A DNA stretch of 64,000 nt, taken from positions 2,418,001 through 2,482,000 of the forward strand of contig CAWAHD010000001.1 in the NCBI GenBank assembly GCA_963781785.1, read 5' to 3'. The notes beneath the pieces are model-generated. The model was given only the letters and a program-made list of their open reading frames with translations. It did not search any database and was not told the DNA's origin. This document shows positions 17,409-28,378 of this stretch, piece by piece. The stretch's first letter is position 1; the number at the start of each line of letters is the position of its first letter. Origin of the DNA: CAWAHD01 sp963781785 (lineage in GTDB: Bacteria > Planctomycetota > Planctomycetia > Isosphaerales > Isosphaeraceae). The position numbers and the translations under genes were made by a program.

Positions 17409-17555
17409 AAAAGCCTTGCAGCACCCGATCGAGAGCGGGTCGTACCGGTGATGACGATCTTGCGCTGCCAGATTGACTCAGCCATGCCCTCGCCAGCGGT
17501 CTCCGCGTCGTCGACAGGTCCGGTCGTAAGCATGATGCGGTTCCTGACGTCCCGT

Positions 17556-17581
17556 GGTGACGAAGTGACGAAGTGACGAAG
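17556..17581 (+). repeat. GTGACGAA tandem tract, copy 2
   Basis: Three units of GTGACGAA in a row are followed by a run of G. It duplicates the tract at 17388-17408 and probably belongs to the same mobile-element end. Confidence 0.8.
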
Positions 17582-17748
17582 GGGGGAATATCGGAGTTTC
17601 ACGAACTCGTGCGGGTTGTACGAATTCGTCGCGATCATTCGAGCCAATGCCGCAGCGCACGTTACCCCACGTGTTGACCCGGGTTGAGCGGTTCCCATCG
17701 CGGGAACTTCGGGCTAGCACAACGACCGGCGCTCGCGGCGACGGCTCG

Positions 17749-20700
17749 TCAGGGTTTCGTCTTCCGTGATGGCCGGTCGGGCGGCCGCGGGGCGAACCCG
17801 ACGAGCGGCAGCGGCTTGGAATCGCCCTCGCGCAGCAGGTAGCCGGTATTCGCCGGCAGATCGGTCCAGCGATCAGCGCGGCCCGAGGGCCAGCGAACCT
17901 CGACGATTTCGACGCGGTCAGCTCCGCCCAGGCCGAAATGGAGCCGCGGGTCGCCGGCGGACTGGTAGCTGCCGCCGCCCTGCCGCTCCTGGACCTGCCG
18001 GCGGCCGCCCGACGTGACGGTGACCCGCGCCGACTGCGTCGCGATTGGACTTCGTTCCCTCGAGCCGGAATGTCACGTAGTTCCCCGCCCCCTTCGTCTT
18101 GTTGTGAAAATAGGCCACGGGCTCGTTCTGAGCGAGAATCACGGCATCGATCAAGCCGTCATTGTCGACGTCGCCGGCGGCGAGTCCGCGGCCGACGCGC
18201 TCGACGGCCCAGGGCGGACCAGCGCGGCTGGAGACGTCGACCAGCCGCCCGTCGGGCCTGTTCTCGTAGAGCCGGCTGGGCATCGCATAGAGATAGAACG
18301 GCCGGTTGTCGTTGACATGCCCGTTGGTGATCATGACATCGAGCAGGCCGTCGTTGGTCACGTCTGCCATCGCGATCCCGAATCCGAGCAGGTAGCGGGT
18401 TGCCAGGCCGATGCCTGAGGCCGCGCTTGAGTCGGCGAAGAGCCCCTCCCCGAGGTTCTGGTACAGGGTTGTGCCTTCGCCATAGAAGTTGGTCACCATC
18501 AGCTCGGGGCGGCCGTCGCCGTTCAAGTCGCCGCAGGCCACACCCATACCGGCCTGGTAACCTCCCAGAGCGCTTCCGGCCACGCCGGCCTGGAGGGCAA
18601 TCTCCTCGAACTGGAAGCCTCCCTTGTTGCGGAAGAAGTAATTGGCCGTGCCGTCGTTGGCGACGTAGAGGTCGATCAGGTCGTCATCATCGACGTGGGC
18701 GGCGACGACGCCCAAGCCGCGGCCGTCGGTTTCCGCACATCCCGAGGTCTTGGTGACGTCGAAAAACCGGCCGCCGTCGTTGCGAAAGACATGGTCCGGC
18801 GCGGGCGGCACCTTGCTGGGGTCGCAGTAAAAGTACTCGCCCTTCTCTTTCTGGCACACCCGGGGATGCGCCGGGTCCCACACCATGTAGTGGCAGACAT
18901 AAAGGTCGAGATCGCCGTCGTGGTCCAAATCGGCGAACGCCGCTGACGTCGGATTGTCGCGGACGCCGGCCAGGCCCGCCTGGCGGGTGACGTCCTCGAA
19001 GGTTCCATCGCCGCGGTTATGAAAAAGTGCGTAGGTTTGCAATCGGGTGACGAAGAGATCCGGGCGGCCGTCGTTGTCATAATCTCCGACGGTGACGCCC
19101 AGCCCATATCCCTGGCTCCAGGCAATCCTGGCAATGCCCGAGGCCTCGGTCACGTCCACGAAGGTGCCGTGCCCCGAATTGCGGAAGAGCCGATCGAGAG
19201 CGGCCGGTTTCGCCCTCTCCACGGCATCGGTTGAAGGCTGGATAGCACCGCCCTGGACACAGTAGACGTCAAGCCAGCCATCGCCGTCGTAGTCGATCAA
19301 GGCGACTCCTCCCGACATCGTCTCGGGAAGCAGGTGCAGGGGCGTCTGCCCGTTGTCAAAAACGAAACGGAGCCCGGCCGTTTCGGCGTCGTCGACGAAC
19401 TCCGGAGTCGAGCGGGACGGATCCCGGCCCGCGCTGGGAATCTGCGATCCTGCGAGCGCTTCGGGCCGAGGCGCCGCGAGCGCGCGGAGATCGGCAAGCT
19501 GATCGCCCAGCGTCGGACCGGCTGGCTGCCCCGTGCCGGGTAACGTTGCATAAGGCGCCGAAAGAGCGGCCGCCCGCACGGCCACGGAGGGCGGGAAGGG
19601 CGAGAGCGCGTCGTCGGCCGGTCGAGAGCCGGCGCCGGGCGGCTCTGGATCGCGCAGCCCCGCGGCCGCAATCAACGACCACGCCTCCGTGTCGAAGCCG
19701 CGCCCGAGCTTGCCGCAAAGCTCGGAGAGCACCCCGGCCCGGCTCGACAGGTCATCGCCGTCGAACAGCATTTTACGAAACGTGTCGTGCGCGCGGTCGA
19801 TCTCAGCCTTCTTGCGATGGAGGTCCTCGGCTTCCCGCGCTCGCCCCGACTGAACCAGGAGCGCAGCCAGCCGCTCGATCGCCCGGGCGTTGCCCGGGTC
19901 GGCCTCGACCAGGCTTCGGAGTGCTGGTTCTTCGACCTTGGGGTCGCCGGCTCGACCGGAAACCCAGGCGCGAAACGTCCCGACTGCCGCCCGGTCGAGG
20001 CGGTCGGCGGGCACGTGGGCCGCGGCATTCCAGAAGCCGGCCAGGTCGCCCGTCGCCATCGCCAGGTCAAGCCGTGCGTGCCAGACGGCCGGGTCATCGG
20101 GCCGCCCGAGGGCACAGCGATCGAGCCACGGGACCGCCTCGGCGAACCGGCCGGTCAGGATGGCCACATTGGCTCGCCCCAGCCACACTCGGTCGTCGTT
20201 GTCGTCGGCCTTCTCCAGAGCAATCCTCCATGATTCGACCGGCATCGGCGAGTGATCGAGAGCCCACAGCTCCTTGAGATCGCCAGCCGGGATCACGGAG
20301 CGGGACCACGATCCCCGGATCACCCTGCGGACGTCGTCAAATCGGCCCTCGAAGCGGTACACCCGGCTGAGCGCTCGCTCAAGCTCGTACCGAGGCGCAG
20401 GCGCGGGCGCGGCCAATGCCTGGAGCAGTGCCTCCTCGGCCGGCCGGTAGTGCCCGGTGTTGGTCAGGTCCGTGGCCCTGCGCAACGAGGCCTGCCCGAA
20501 AAACGGGCTGGAGGGCGGTAGCTTGGCCCAGGCCGCCAGCGCTTCCTCGCGATGACCCCGCTTCAGCTCGCTCTCGCCCAGGAGCAAGAAAACCTCGCCT
20601 TTGTTCGTCCAGCGCGGCGCCAGGCGAGAGAGCCGGGCACTTGCGACGCCGAACCGTCCGGCGCCCATCGCCGTCCGGGCCTGCTCGAGCTCGGCGACTA

Positions 20701-20803
20701 ATGACCGCTCGCGGATCAAGAAGGCGCCGGCCGCTACCACCGCCAGGAGTAACACCAAGCCCGCTGCGCACCACAAACCAAGGATTCGCCGCCCTTTGGT
20801 CAT
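17749..20803 (-). CDS. CRTAC1 family protein: TPR-like solenoid, FG-GAP repeats, ASPIC/UnbV; one frame break
   Basis: An N-terminal basic-plus-hydrophobic segment (MTKGRRILGLWCAAGLVLLL) anchors or exports the protein. Residues about 40-460 are a TPR-like helical solenoid. From about 470 (FVDDAETAGLRFVFDNG) FG-GAP/VCBS calcium-binding propeller repeats follow, such as IDYDGDGWLDVYCVQGG and VGDYDNDGRPDLFVTRLQ. The ASPIC/UnbV tail begins LEGTKSNRDAVGA. At about 18030 the frame changes; the continuation (VTVTSGGRRQ ... WPSGRAD ... GYLLREGDSKPLPLVGF) runs to a stop at 17749. ATG 20803 is chosen over the longer upstream frame because it begins the signal-like segment. It diverges from the first DUF1559 gene and is a paralogue of the gene at 23899-26842. 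A role in surface binding or assembly is inferred. Confidence 0.87.
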
Positions 20804-21308
20804 ATTGCCTGCTTTCGCCCTGCAATGTCGACTCGACCCGAACCCATCATCGCGGATGCCTCGTGAATCGAGCAAGCAGATTCGAGCCGCCGCGCCGGCC
20901 ACAAGTGCGGAAAGCCAAGGGCCGTGCCCTGTCTCGATCGCTCCTCCCGGTACGACCGCAACCTTGTGTCGCATCTCTGAACAGGGTCGCACCGGCAACG
21001 CACACTGCACCCGTGAACCGAAATTAACCGAGCGATGGATGTGGCCATGCATTCAGATCGGCCTGTTCCGGCCACGATTGGGATTTGGCGGATCGGGCGA
21101 CCTTACGAAAAACGGTGAAATCTTGAGTTCGCTGTCTGCGACATATCCTGTTAATTGATATCTGGTTAGGAAATCTTAAGCCGCTCCCCGAAAGAAATCC
21201 GAGTCAATGCCTGAAAAACGACTTTCCGCCGAAACTTGGTTAGCGCTATGATAAAGTTGTGCAGATTCCTTGTTACTGCGCTGAACTCATCTTCTTGGAG
21301 GGTCGAAC
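20804..21308. other. Divergent control region between a CRTAC1 gene and the first DUF1559 gene
   Basis: There is no gene in this 505-base gap. It must hold the promoters of both divergent genes. The DUF1559 side is AT-richer (around 21130-21180) and ends in GGAGGG seven bases before the ATG at 21309, a good ribosome binding site. No clear operator repeat was seen. Confidence 0.5.
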
Positions 21309-22421
21309 ATGGGGCGAACGAGCCGACCGAAGTCGTCAGGCTTTACTCTGATCGAGCTCTTGGTTGTGATTGCGATCATCGCGGTCTTGATTGCCTTGCT
21401 TTTGCCGGCGGTGCAAGCAGCGCGAGAGGCCGCGCGGCGTGCGCAGTGCACGAACAACATGAAGCAACTGGGTCTGTCGGTTCACAACTATCACCAGCAG
21501 ACGAACGCTCTGCCGGCCGAGAACATGTTCCTGGGGCCGAACCTGGGGAACAACGGCTGGGGCTGGAACGCGAGCTGGGCGGTGTTCATGCTGCCGAACC
21601 TCGAGCAGACTCCGCTGTACAATGCGTACAATTTCTCGCTCAACGCCGACAACATCAACAATTCGACGGTGACGTACACGTCGCTCACGTCGTTTTCGTG
21701 TCCCTCGGACAATCAGAAGGCACGTCCCAATCAACCGTGGGCACCGACGAACTACGTGGCCAACCACGGTGGTCCGGGAGTGATCCGGATGTGGTCCGGG
21801 ACGATCGTCGAGTTCTATACGGTGGCGCCTCCGGGCAGCACCGTGTCAGCGCCCGGTAATGCGTGGTGGGGAGCCGACAGCAACCTGGGCTTTTTCGGGT
21901 TCGAGGGCGTGATCGACGGCACGTCAAACACGGGCCTGTTCAGCGAAAAGCTGCTGGGCTGGAGCTCGGGTAACAGTGCACCGCTCTATGCCAACAGCGC
22001 GGAAGGACGGCGGGGAATTTACACGAACGCGGCGATCTCGGTCGCGTACAACTCCCTGAGCCAGCCGCTGGCCTTGACGAGTGTGGCGGCCTGCCAGGCG
22101 ATCCCTTCGACATCGCTGCAAAATACCGGCTGGCTCAACGGTTTTTCGTGGGCGCTGGGTTATGAGTGGCACACGGTGGTGAATTCGTATCATCACTACA
22201 ACACTCCGAACCGATGGACGTGCTTGAACCCTGGCGATCCCGGCGGATTGTGGGGCGGGACATCGGGGATGTCGACGGCGTCGAGCAACCATTCCGGCGG
22301 GGTGAACATGTGCCTGGCCGACGGGTCGGTGCGGTTCATCAAAGACTCGATCAACCCGCAGACGTGGTGGGCGCTGGGCAGCCGCAACGGCGCTGAGGTC
22401 CTGAGCGGGGATCAATACTGA
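21309..22421 (+). CDS. DUF1559 prepilin-like protein, copy 1
   Basis: This 370-residue major-pseudopilin-like protein of the planctomycete DUF1559 family starts with a short basic leader ending SSG, followed by the type IV prepilin signature FTLIELLVVIAIIAVLIALL. Cleavage by a prepilin peptidase is expected between Gly and Phe, with Glu at mature position 5. The conserved family stretch AREAARRAQCTNNMKQLGLS follows. The C-terminal domain ends with the family motif SNHSGGVNMCLADGSVRFIK. GGAGGG lies seven bases ahead of ATG 21309. It is almost identical to the copies at 27173 and 32934 except for two loops (near residues 76-81 and 180-195). Export and assembly into an envelope structure are family-level inference. 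Confidence 0.95.
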   Translation: MGRTSRPKSSGFTLIELLVVIAIIAVLIALLLPAVQAAREAARRAQCTNNMKQLGLSVHNYHQQTNALPAENMFLGPNLGNNGWGWNASWAVFMLPNLEQTPLYNAYNFSLNADNINNSTVTYTSLTSFSCPSDNQKARPNQPWAPTNYVANHGGPGVIRMWSGTIVEFYTVAPPGSTVSAPGNAWWGADSNLGFFGFEGVIDGTSNTGLFSEKLLGWSSGNSAPLYANSAEGRRGIYTNAAISVAYNSLSQPLALTSVAACQAIPSTSLQNTGWLNGFSWALGYEWHTVVNSYHHYNTPNRWTCLNPGDPGGLWGGTSGMSTASSNHSGGVNMCLADGSVRFIKDSINPQTWWALGSRNGAEVLSGDQY

Positions 22422-22474
22422 TCGGCCGCCGCGATCGATCGAGCTCCGCCGAGCGACGCCACGCCGGTGCTGTC

Positions 22475-23902
22475 GTGAGGCGGAGCCATGATTCGAAAGA
22501 CTTGAGAGTTGTCGTTGCCGCTGTTATGCTCGGGCTGAGGGGTTGCGATCGAGGCGGTGCCGTCTCACGGTGCGCCCGCGAATACCTGGCCCGATTTGCC
22601 TTTGAAGATGATTACGCTGGTCATCGGTCGTGCGCCCGGGTGGGGGTCGTGGTGGGGATCCTTGGGCTCGCGGTAGCTTATCCTGCCCTATCGAGGATCC
22701 AGAAGATGAGGGCGTCGGGCCAGGCCGCACAAGCCGCAAGGCTGGCGCTGGCCGCGGGCCGCTACGACCAGGCTGCTTTACCTCTGGAGCGCTGGCTCAA
22801 GGCCAGTCCGTCCTCGGCGGAGGCGCACGCCCTCTCGGCCCAGCTCGCGCTCGCGCACGGCGACCTGGAAAAAGTCACGCGAGAGCTGAATCAAGCCCGT
22901 TCGCTTGGGTATCCGAAGCGCGATCTCGAGCGGTTGCACGCGGCCGCGCTGGCGAGGATAGGCCGCTATGCCGAGGCTGAGCCGATCCTCGTCGAGCTTT
23001 ACCAGCCGGGAACAAAGCCGGACGCTCTGGTCGATGAGGCACTGGCGCGGCTCTACCTGATGACCTACCGGCTGAAGCAGGCGGAGCAAGTAATCCAGCA
23101 ATGGATTCGCGACGCCCCTCATGACGGTCGTCCGTTCCTCTGGCTGACGGAATTTGACCGGCGGATGGAGGTGGACAACACCGATGCCCTCGAGACGCAC
23201 TACCGGCAGGCCCTTGATCGCGATCCGGATCTGGATGCAGCCCGACTGGGGCTGGCGGACACGCTCCGGAAGGTGCACCGCAACGCCGAGGCGGCGCCGG
23301 AATACGATCGCTATCTCGATCGTCATCCCTCGGACGCAACCGCTCTGGCAGGCGCCGGCCGCAACGACATCGACTTGAACGCGACCGGCCGCGCGGCCGA
23401 CCGGCTGGAAAAGGCCCTGGCCCTCGACCCTCGCGATCCCGCCGCACTCAAGGGGAGGGCCGAGATCGATCTGGCGCGCGGGGATCCGAAGACGGCGAGG
23501 TCGCGGCTCGACCTGGTCCTGGAGATCGACCCGTTCGACACCGAGGCCCTTTACAGCCGCAGCCGGATCAGCGGCATTCTCGGCGATTCGAGGGGAGCGA
23601 CCCAGGACCTTGAATCGTTCAAGCGCTACAAGAACGACCACGCCGAGCTGCTCAAGCTCCGCGGCCTGCTGATGGAACATCCCGCCAATAACGAGCTTCG
23701 AACCAGGGTCGCGGCGTGGATGTTTGCGCATGGCCGAGACTCGGACGGCCTGGGCTGGGCCAAAGCGGTGCTGGCGAGCGATCCCGATCACATCGCGACC
23801 AACACACTTCTCGCTGACTATTACAGCAAGCGGCCGAGTGAAGCCGGTCTGGCGAATTACTATCGCCTGCGGGCCAGGTCGGCTCGATCGGCCGTCCCAT
23901 GA
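22475..23902 (+). CDS. TPR repeat protein with N-terminal membrane segment, start uncertain
   Basis: The product is a helical repeat protein. After a membrane segment (VGVVVGILGLAVAYPALSRI) about nine TPR-like pairs follow, for example GRYDQAALPLERWLKASPSS, ALETHYRQALDRDPDLDAA and AADRLEKALALDPRDPAAL. The first 55 residues of the longest frame look non-coding. ATG 22608 in another frame gives MITLVIGRAP, a plausible N-terminus that would join just before the membrane segment after a one-base correction near 22635, so a frame break is likely here too. The stop overlaps the start of the next gene (ATGA), indicating translational coupling. It probably serves as a periplasmic scaffold for the neighbouring propeller proteins; this is inferred from context. 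Confidence 0.8.
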   Translation: MRRSHDSKDLRVVVAAVMLGLRGCDRGGAVSRCAREYLARFAFEDDYAGHRSCARVGVVVGILGLAVAYPALSRIQKMRASGQAAQAARLALAAGRYDQAALPLERWLKASPSSAEAHALSAQLALAHGDLEKVTRELNQARSLGYPKRDLERLHAAALARIGRYAEAEPILVELYQPGTKPDALVDEALARLYLMTYRLKQAEQVIQQWIRDAPHDGRPFLWLTEFDRRMEVDNTDALETHYRQALDRDPDLDAARLGLADTLRKVHRNAEAAPEYDRYLDRHPSDATALAGAGRNDIDLNATGRAADRLEKALALDPRDPAALKGRAEIDLARGDPKTARSRLDLVLEIDPFDTEALYSRSRISGILGDSRGATQDLESFKRYKNDHAELLKLRGLLMEHPANNELRTRVAAWMFAHGRDSDGLGWAKAVLASDPDHIATNTLLADYYSKRPSEAGLANYYRLRARSARSAVP

Positions 23903-26842
23903 TCGATCGATCGAACAAGCGCTGGATCATCCTGGGACTGGCCGCCGCCCTGGCCGCCATGCTCGGCTGGTCGCTCTGGGGTACCGTCGTAGAGCGGCGG
24001 CTCAGGACCGGCCTCGCGGAAGCCGCCAGCGACATGGAGGCGGGCAATTTTGATCGCTCGAGCGAACGCCTTCGGCGGCTGGCAGACCGCTATCGCGGCC
24101 AGGGTGAGGTCCTGTTTCGCCTGGGAGAGAGCGAGCTTGCGTGCGGCCGGGTCGACCGCGCGGCGATCGCCTGGTCGCAGGTACCCAAGGGCTCGCCATT
24201 CGCCGCGGCGGCCGCCCTGAAACAGGCTCAACTGGAACTGCCGGCCGGACAGTTCACCGCGGCCGAGACGATTCTCAGGGGCGCACTCGAAGAACCGGGC
24301 CCCGAAGCGGGCGAAGTGCGGCACTTGCTGCTTTCGATTCTGGGCCTCGAGGGCCGGCTCGACGAAGCACGCGACCTCATCGAACAACACTGGCACAAGA
24401 CAAGGAGGGCGGCGCGCGATGAGCGGCTTGCCTTGCTTCGGGAACACCTGGCGCTCGACCTGGAAACCTTCCCGCTGGAAGGAAACCTCGCATTCCTCCA
24501 GAACGGAGGGCCGCCTGGCACCGGTGATGCCAGGCTGTGGCTGGCCCGGGGCAACCTCGCCACGAGATCGGGAAAGCTGGACGAGGCAGCGCGGTGGCTG
24601 GACGCCGCGCTCTTGCGACAGCCGGATGACCCCGTCCTGTGGCAAGCCCGGCTCGACTGGGCGATGGCCGCCGGCCGGCCGGACCGGGTCAAGGAAGCGC
24701 TCGCTCATCGGAAGCTCTCGGATCTTGGTCCTGTTATGCTGGCCCGGCTGGCAGCCTGGCTGGCCGCGCGGCAGGGCGACGTGCAATCCGAGCGAACCGC
24801 ACTCGAGACACTGGTCGAGCTCGAGCCGGGCGAGGAATCGGCTCTCGACCGGCTGGCGGAGCTCGCGTTCCAGGCAGGCAGGACCGACGACGGCCGTCGT
24901 CTGCGCGTGCGCAAATCGGAGCTCGATCGCGACAAGGACCGGTACCTCCGGCTGTTCAAAAAGGGTCAGTTGCGCGATGACGCCGTGGAAATGGCCGGTA
25001 CCGCGCTGGCACTGGGCCGATCCTTCGAGGCCCTCGCGTTCTTGACGCTGGTCGAGCCCGGGAACACGGGAACCAATGCGGCCGCCCCTGCCGGGCCGGC
25101 ACGAGCCGGTCCGGCCGACCCGCGAACGAGCCAGGGAGATAACGATTCCCTCGCTAGCTCGGTCGCCGGGCTCCTGCGCGATCAAGCCGGCGGCGGCCGC
25201 GCCGGGCCGTTCCCCGGCCGCCGGGTTCGCGTTTGTGAACGACACGGCCGAAGCGGGGCTCGCCGGCTTTGTTCTGAACAACGGCGCGTCGGCGAGCCAT
25301 CAGCTTCCGGAGACGTTCTGCGGCGGAGTCGGTCTTCTTGACTTCGACAGAGACGGATTGCTCGACATGTACGTCCTGCAAGGCGGGCGATTTCCTCCGG
25401 CAAGCGGCAACCGCGCGGCCGACCGGCTCTACCGGAACCAGGGCGACGGGACCTTCGCAGACTTCACGGACCGAGCGGGCTTGAGCGCGATGGCGGGCGG
25501 CTATAGCCACGGTGTATCCGTGGGCGACTACGACAACGACGGGCACTCGGACCTGTTCGTCACTCGGTGGCGGTCGTACGCCCTCTATCGCAACCGGGGC
25601 GACGGGACTTTCGAGGACGTCACCGACCAGGCAGGCCTGGGCGGCGACCGAGACTGGCCGACCTCGTCGGCTTTCGCCGACCTGGATAACGACGGAGACC
25701 TCGACCTCTATGTCTGTCACTACGGCGTGTGGGATGCCGGGAATCCGCGGATCTGCAAGGACCCGACCGGGCGAATCAACATCTCGTGCGATCCTCGAGT
25801 GATACCCGCCCTGCCGGATCACGTTTTCCGCAACGACTCCGGCCGGTTTGTGGATGTGACGACCGAATCCGGCGTGATTGACAGAGACGGCCGAGGGCTG
25901 GGGGTCGTCGCCGCAGACCTTGATCGGGACGGCCTGGTGGACCTGTTCGTCGCCAATGACTCGACGGCGAATTTCCTGTTCCACAACCTGGGGCGATTTC
26001 GGTTCGAGGAGGTGGGGCAGTCCGCCGGGGTCGCGGCCAACGCCGCGGGAGGGTTCCAGGCGGGCATGGGCGTCGCGTGCGGCGACCCGGACGGCGACGG
26101 CCTCATCGACCTGGCCGTCACCAACTTCTACGGCGAGTCGACGACCTTCTTTCACAACCTGGGGCAAGGTCTTTTCGTCGATCATACCGCCTTGATCGGT
26201 CTTGCGGCTCCCAGCCGGTACGTCCTCGGCTTCGGTGCTGCCTTTCTCGACGCCGATAACGACGGGCGGCTCGATCTGATGACCGCTAACGGACACGTCA
26301 ATGACCTCCGTCCGCACTTTCCCTTCCCGATGACGGCACAACTCTACCGCGGCGGGCCAGACGGCCGCCTGACCGATGTGACCGCACACGCCGGGCCGCC
26401 GTTTCAGCAGCTTCACGTGGGCCGGGGGCTGGCCGTCGGGGACCTCGACAACGACGGGCGTATCGACGCCCTCATGGTCGCCCACAATGAGCCGCCGGTC
26501 TACTTTCACAACCGCACCGAAGCTCCCCTCATGCATTTCATCACGTTCCAGCTTGAAGGCACAAAGTCGAACCGTGACGCTGTCGGGGCCGTGGTCGAGG
26601 TTGCTGCGGGAGGCAACAAGCAGGTAGCCCACCGGATCGGGGGGGCAAGCTACCAATCGGCCAGCGATCATCGATTGCATTTCGGCCTGGGCGGAGCCAA
26701 TCGGGTCGAGTCGGTCGCGGTACGTTGGCCGTCTGGAATGGTCGACCAGTTTCACGACGTCGCTTCAGACCGGGGTTATCTCCTCAGGGAGGGCGACCGG
26801 GCGCTCCGGCCGCTTGCGCGGTTTCATCGCCGAGCGAATTGA
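23899..26842 (+). CDS. CRTAC1 family protein: TPR-like solenoid, FG-GAP repeats, ASPIC/UnbV; one frame break
   Basis: The order matches the gene at 17749-20803: a membrane segment (residues 9-28, WIILGLAAALAAMLGWSLWG), a helical solenoid to about residue 400, then FG-GAP repeats from FAFVNDTAEAGLAGFVLNNG onward. Examples are LLDFDRDGLLDMYVLQGG, VGDYDNDGHSDLFVTRW and FADLDNDGDLDLYVCHYG. An ASPIC/UnbV tail follows (LEGTKSNRDAVGAVVEV ... VRWPSGMVDQFHDV). The solenoid and the propeller lie in different frames, joined somewhere between 25080 and 25200. The start overlaps the stop of the preceding TPR gene. The protein is probably anchored by its N-terminus with the propeller outside the membrane. 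FG-GAP repeats bind calcium, and in other bacteria they occur in adhesins and assembly factors. Confidence 0.86.
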
Positions 26843-27172
26843 TCGCGGCGAATAATCGGAATTCACCCGCCGGACGACGTTGTTTTTGGGAACCGCGATC
26901 CGCGGATGACCGCACGCCGCAAATCGACGTGCGAATGCTCGTCTGAAGCGATTGCGGAATAGACGGTTATGAATCCGAATGATTTCCCACGTCAAGAGTT
27001 TGGAAACGGCGCGTCGTCCGCGGTTCCCGCAAAGCCTCGAAAAAAAAATGGTTTTCCCAGAGCAGTGGCGTCTTGCGGTGTCGATGAAATTTGCGCTTAT
27101 TGTATCAAGCGGCGAGGCTTCATTTCTTGTTCGCTATTCCTACTTATCCGAGCACTCTGGGGGGGACCAAAG
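26843..27172. other. Intergenic stretch ahead of the second DUF1559 gene
   Basis: No gene is supported. The long frame starting at 26969 that joins the DUF1559 gene has no family resemblance before residue 69 and is treated as non-coding. A GGGGGG stretch lies just ahead of the ATG at 27173. Confidence 0.5.
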
Positions 27173-28288
27173 ATGGCTCCGTTGCGCAGATCCAGTTCGA
27201 AGGGCTTCACCCTGATCGAACTCCTGGTGGTCATTGCAATCATTGCAGTCTTGATCGCCTTGCTTTTGCCCGCGGTGCAGGCGGCGCGGGAGGCCGCGCG
27301 GCGTGCGCAGTGCACGAACAATCTGAAACAGTTGGGTCTGTCGGTTCACAACTATCACCAGCAGACGAACGCTCTGCCGGCCGAGAACATGTTCCTGGGG
27401 CCGACACTGGACCTGGGCTGGGGATGGAACGCAAGCTGGGCAGTATTCATGCTGCCGAACCTTGAGCAGACTCCGCTGTACAACGCGTACAATTTCTCGC
27501 TTAACGCCGACAACATCAACAATTCGACAGTGACGTACACGTCGCTGACGTCTTTTTCGTGTCCGTCGGATAACCAGAAGATGCGTCCGAACATCCCGTG
27601 GGCGCCGACCAACTACGTGGCCAACCACGGTGGTCCCGGCGTGATCCGGATGTGGTCGGGGACGATCGTCGAGTTTTTGACGTGCTCGGTGCCCGGCGAC
27701 AAGATCAATGGCTGGGGGCCCGGGACGTACTGGTGGGGAGCCGACAGCAACCTGGGCTTTTTCGGGTTCGAGAGCGTGATCGACGGCACGTCGAACACAG
27801 GCCTGTTCAGTGAAAAGCTCCTGGGTTGGACCACCGGCAACAGCGCCCCCCTGTACGCCAACAGCCCCGAAGGGCGGCGGGGAATCTACACGAACGCGAA
27901 TATCTCGGTTGCGTACAACTCGCTGAGCCAGCCGCTGGCGTTTTCGAGCATCCAGGCCTGCAACGCGATCCCCGCGAACTCGCTGCAAAACACCGGCTGG
28001 CTCAACGGTTTTTCGTGGGCGCTGGGTTATGAGTGGCACACGGTGGTGAATTCGTATCATCACTACAACACTCCCAACAAGTGGACATGCTTGAACCCTG
28101 GCGATCCTGGCGGACTGTGGGGCGGGACGTCGGGGATGTCGACCGCGTCGAGCAACCATTCCGGCGGAGTGAATGTGTGCTTCGCCGACGGGTCGGTGAA
28201 GTTCATCAAAGACTCCATCAGCCCGTATACGTGGTGGGCCCTGGGCAGCCGCAACGGTGCCGAGGTCCTGAGCGCCGACCAGTATTGA
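27173..28288 (+). CDS. DUF1559 prepilin-like protein, copy 2
   Basis: This is a second copy of the DUF1559 pseudopilin. The leader MAPLRRSSSKG is followed by FTLIELLVVIAIIAVLIALL, with the cleavage-site Gly and Glu at mature position 5. The start is set at ATG 27173, because the upstream extension to 26969 is unlike the family. The body matches copies 1 and 3 over long stretches, including AYNFSLNADNINNSTVTYTS and SYHHYNTPNKWTCLNPGDPG. It differs in the two variable loops (GPTLDLGWGWNAS; VEFLTCSVPGDKINGWGPGT), the second of which carries an additional Cys. It is followed 90 bases later by a CRTAC1 gene on the same strand, suggesting a shared transcript. Confidence 0.94.
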   Translation: MAPLRRSSSKGFTLIELLVVIAIIAVLIALLLPAVQAAREAARRAQCTNNLKQLGLSVHNYHQQTNALPAENMFLGPTLDLGWGWNASWAVFMLPNLEQTPLYNAYNFSLNADNINNSTVTYTSLTSFSCPSDNQKMRPNIPWAPTNYVANHGGPGVIRMWSGTIVEFLTCSVPGDKINGWGPGTYWWGADSNLGFFGFESVIDGTSNTGLFSEKLLGWTTGNSAPLYANSPEGRRGIYTNANISVAYNSLSQPLAFSSIQACNAIPANSLQNTGWLNGFSWALGYEWHTVVNSYHHYNTPNKWTCLNPGDPGGLWGGTSGMSTASSNHSGGVNVCFADGSVKFIKDSISPYTWWALGSRNGAEVLSADQY

Positions 28289-28378
28289 CGAGGCTGCCGG
28301 CTCAAGAGGTCAGGGCGGCGTCCTCCGTCCGTCCTGACCTGGCGAGCTCGTCGAACCGGGCCGTGCGGTCGTCGCGAT

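Larger units (their letters stand above)
17302..17748. other. Intergenic stretch with GTGACGAA tandem repeats
   Basis: No gene is supported. Two tandem tracts of the unit GTGACGAA lie at 17388-17408 and 17556-17581, about 150 bases apart, flanking unremarkable sequence. A minus-strand frame reads through both as repeated HFVTSSP and is a by-product of the repeat. Confidence 0.6.

Noticed and set aside
17222..17698. Minus-strand frame with repeated HFVTSSP
   Set aside because: The repeated peptide comes from the GTGACGAA tandem DNA repeat, and the frame has no start or domain support.
25154..26755. A 533-codon minus-strand open frame
   Set aside because: It is antisense to the FG-GAP part of the CRTAC1 gene. 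Its repetitive Val/Asp composition is the complement of the repeats.
26969..27172. 68-residue N-terminal extension of DUF1559 copy 2
   Set aside because: It has no similarity to the other copies, would bury the prepilin leader, and a good ribosome site precedes ATG 27173.
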